Below are positions 63,308-64,000 of a DNA stretch of 64,000 bases, piece by piece (position 1 is the first letter of the stretch; each line of letters starts with the position of its first letter). Made by a program: the position numbers and the translations under genes. The stretch comes from Candidula unifasciata. Taxonomy: Eukaryota > Mollusca > Gastropoda > Stylommatophora > Geomitridae. Under the pieces are notes generated by a model. It was given only the letters and a program-made list of their open reading frames with translations, was not told where the DNA came from and searched no databases. The stretch spans positions 232,001 through 296,000 of the forward strand of contig CAJHNH020004924.1 in NCBI GenBank assembly GCA_905116865.2. Direction: 5' to 3'.

Positions 63308-63454
63308 TCACTTTCTGCCGTTAAGCATTGTTGGGAGGAACAGTGTGCGGTCCACTGCTTGATGGGCAGCAATAGCTTTTGTCATTCCGTCTCGATGTAG
63401 AAGCTCTTTAATGTTATCAATCCACGTTCTCCTGGGGCGGCCTCTTGATTTCAT
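63308..63454 (-). mobile_element. LINE ORF2 tail, 48 codons intact
   Basis: MKSRGRPRRTWIDNIKELLH, RDGMTKAIAAHQAVDRTLFL and PTMLNGRK then TGA, followed by a GAT-rich tail (ATGATGATAAA). No internal stop, so a younger insertion than most. Confidence 0.75.
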
Positions 63455-63797
63455 AAACTAATTTATAATGGTTCCTAGACTTGATACACTATAGTTGAGG
63501 ATACCATACAAACATACTCACCATTGAATATGACTCATCTCGGCTACTAAAATGCCTTATATTGAATACCCTACAATCATTACCCACATAGGACTGCAAG
63601 TTACACCTAGTGGCCTATAAGGGTGGCCAAGTTATAACTTCTTTAAAACTTGTGCCAGAGATTTGATTTCTGGTTTGCAATCCAGACTGAGATTTGGTTT
63701 TCTAAGGGTGTTAAACGTAGGTCATAGTCGGGAAGGGGACAAACGGAAGGAAGACCTTTTACGGCACTGCTATCGAGTTCTTCGTTTTCAGTGTTAT

Positions 63798-64000
63798 ACA
63801 AGGTCCGACAATTAAGTAATGAGACTGATTCCATAAAAAAATAAAATAATCGACATTTCAAGACATAACCTGTATTTTATTCAAAGTAAGCCCCTTGTGC
63901 ATTGATACAGTGAGTAGCCTGATCTAACACTCAATGGAATGGTCTATGCAGTTCTTCTATTAATATGACCCTTAAAGTCGATCTTACGGCCTTTTGGACG
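63798..64000 (-). mobile_element. Mariner-like transposon, 3' end
   Basis: The minus strand reads VLDQATHCINAQGAYFE then TAA, the usual C-terminus of a mariner-type transposase. It is followed within about 75 nt by an end reading, on the plus strand from 63799, CAAGGTCCGACAATTAAGTA and next to a TA dinucleotide. The catalytic part and the other end lie beyond 64000. Confidence 0.8.

Noticed and set aside
62664..64000. Further upstream DUOX exons
   Set aside because: I looked on the minus strand for the preceding V-P-P-G peroxidase segment and found none. The interval holds microsatellites, a LINE tail and a mariner end.

Overview
The window is animal nuclear DNA: AT-rich, full of interspersed repeats, with long introns whose boundaries follow the GT-AG rule. 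It is dominated by one gene, a dual oxidase (DUOX) on the minus strand. I can place 24 coding exons by reading from 62663 down to the stop codon at 19034, more than 43 kb. The invertebrate-type DUOX sequence, the many tRNA-derived SINEs, the very frequent poly(G)/poly(C) runs and the dense non-LTR retrotransposon debris suggest a lophotrochozoan, most likely a mollusc. That placement is inference from general character, not from a diagnostic marker.

Layout. 1-5.4 kb: SINEs, a LINE fragment and one convincing plus-strand terminal coding exon (4323-4487) of an unidentified, probably membrane-anchored protein, followed by a 3' UTR with a poly(A) signal near 5375. It is transcribed towards DUOX, so the two genes are convergent. 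5.4-19 kb: intergenic, almost entirely mobile-element remnants (LINE tails, at least two SINE families, a ~200 bp dispersed repeat called family F here, one TTAA-flanked MITE). 19.0-62.7 kb: DUOX. 62.7-64 kb: microsatellites, an intact LINE tail and the 3' end of a mariner-like transposon; the DUOX 5' exons lie beyond the window.

The DUOX product in this window covers the end of the extracellular heme-peroxidase-like domain, the first membrane segment, the cytoplasmic loop with two EF-hand positions, and the six-helix ferric-reductase/NADPH-oxidase core. All four heme-coordinating histidines are present with spacings 14 and 13. The FAD and NADPH motifs and the C-terminal FENF are also present. 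Every exon junction joins in phase except one: between the exons at 62564-62663 and 59185-59342 a segment of about 3n+1 nucleotides, which in other DUOX proteins encodes the stretch containing G-M-A-S-Q, cannot be found. Both EF-hand loops carry substitutions at calcium-ligand positions.

The introns host a 1.4 kb 12-bp minisatellite with a 384-bp higher-order repeat, a nearly palindromic 379-bp transposon with a perfect 8-bp target duplication, three of the four copies of a TTAA-flanked MITE, and many LINE/SINE fragments. I see no rRNA, functional tRNA, CRISPR array or prokaryotic feature. I did not find a clearly new gene system. The most unusual items are the altered EF-hands, the missing peroxidase exon, the minisatellite and the palindromic element.
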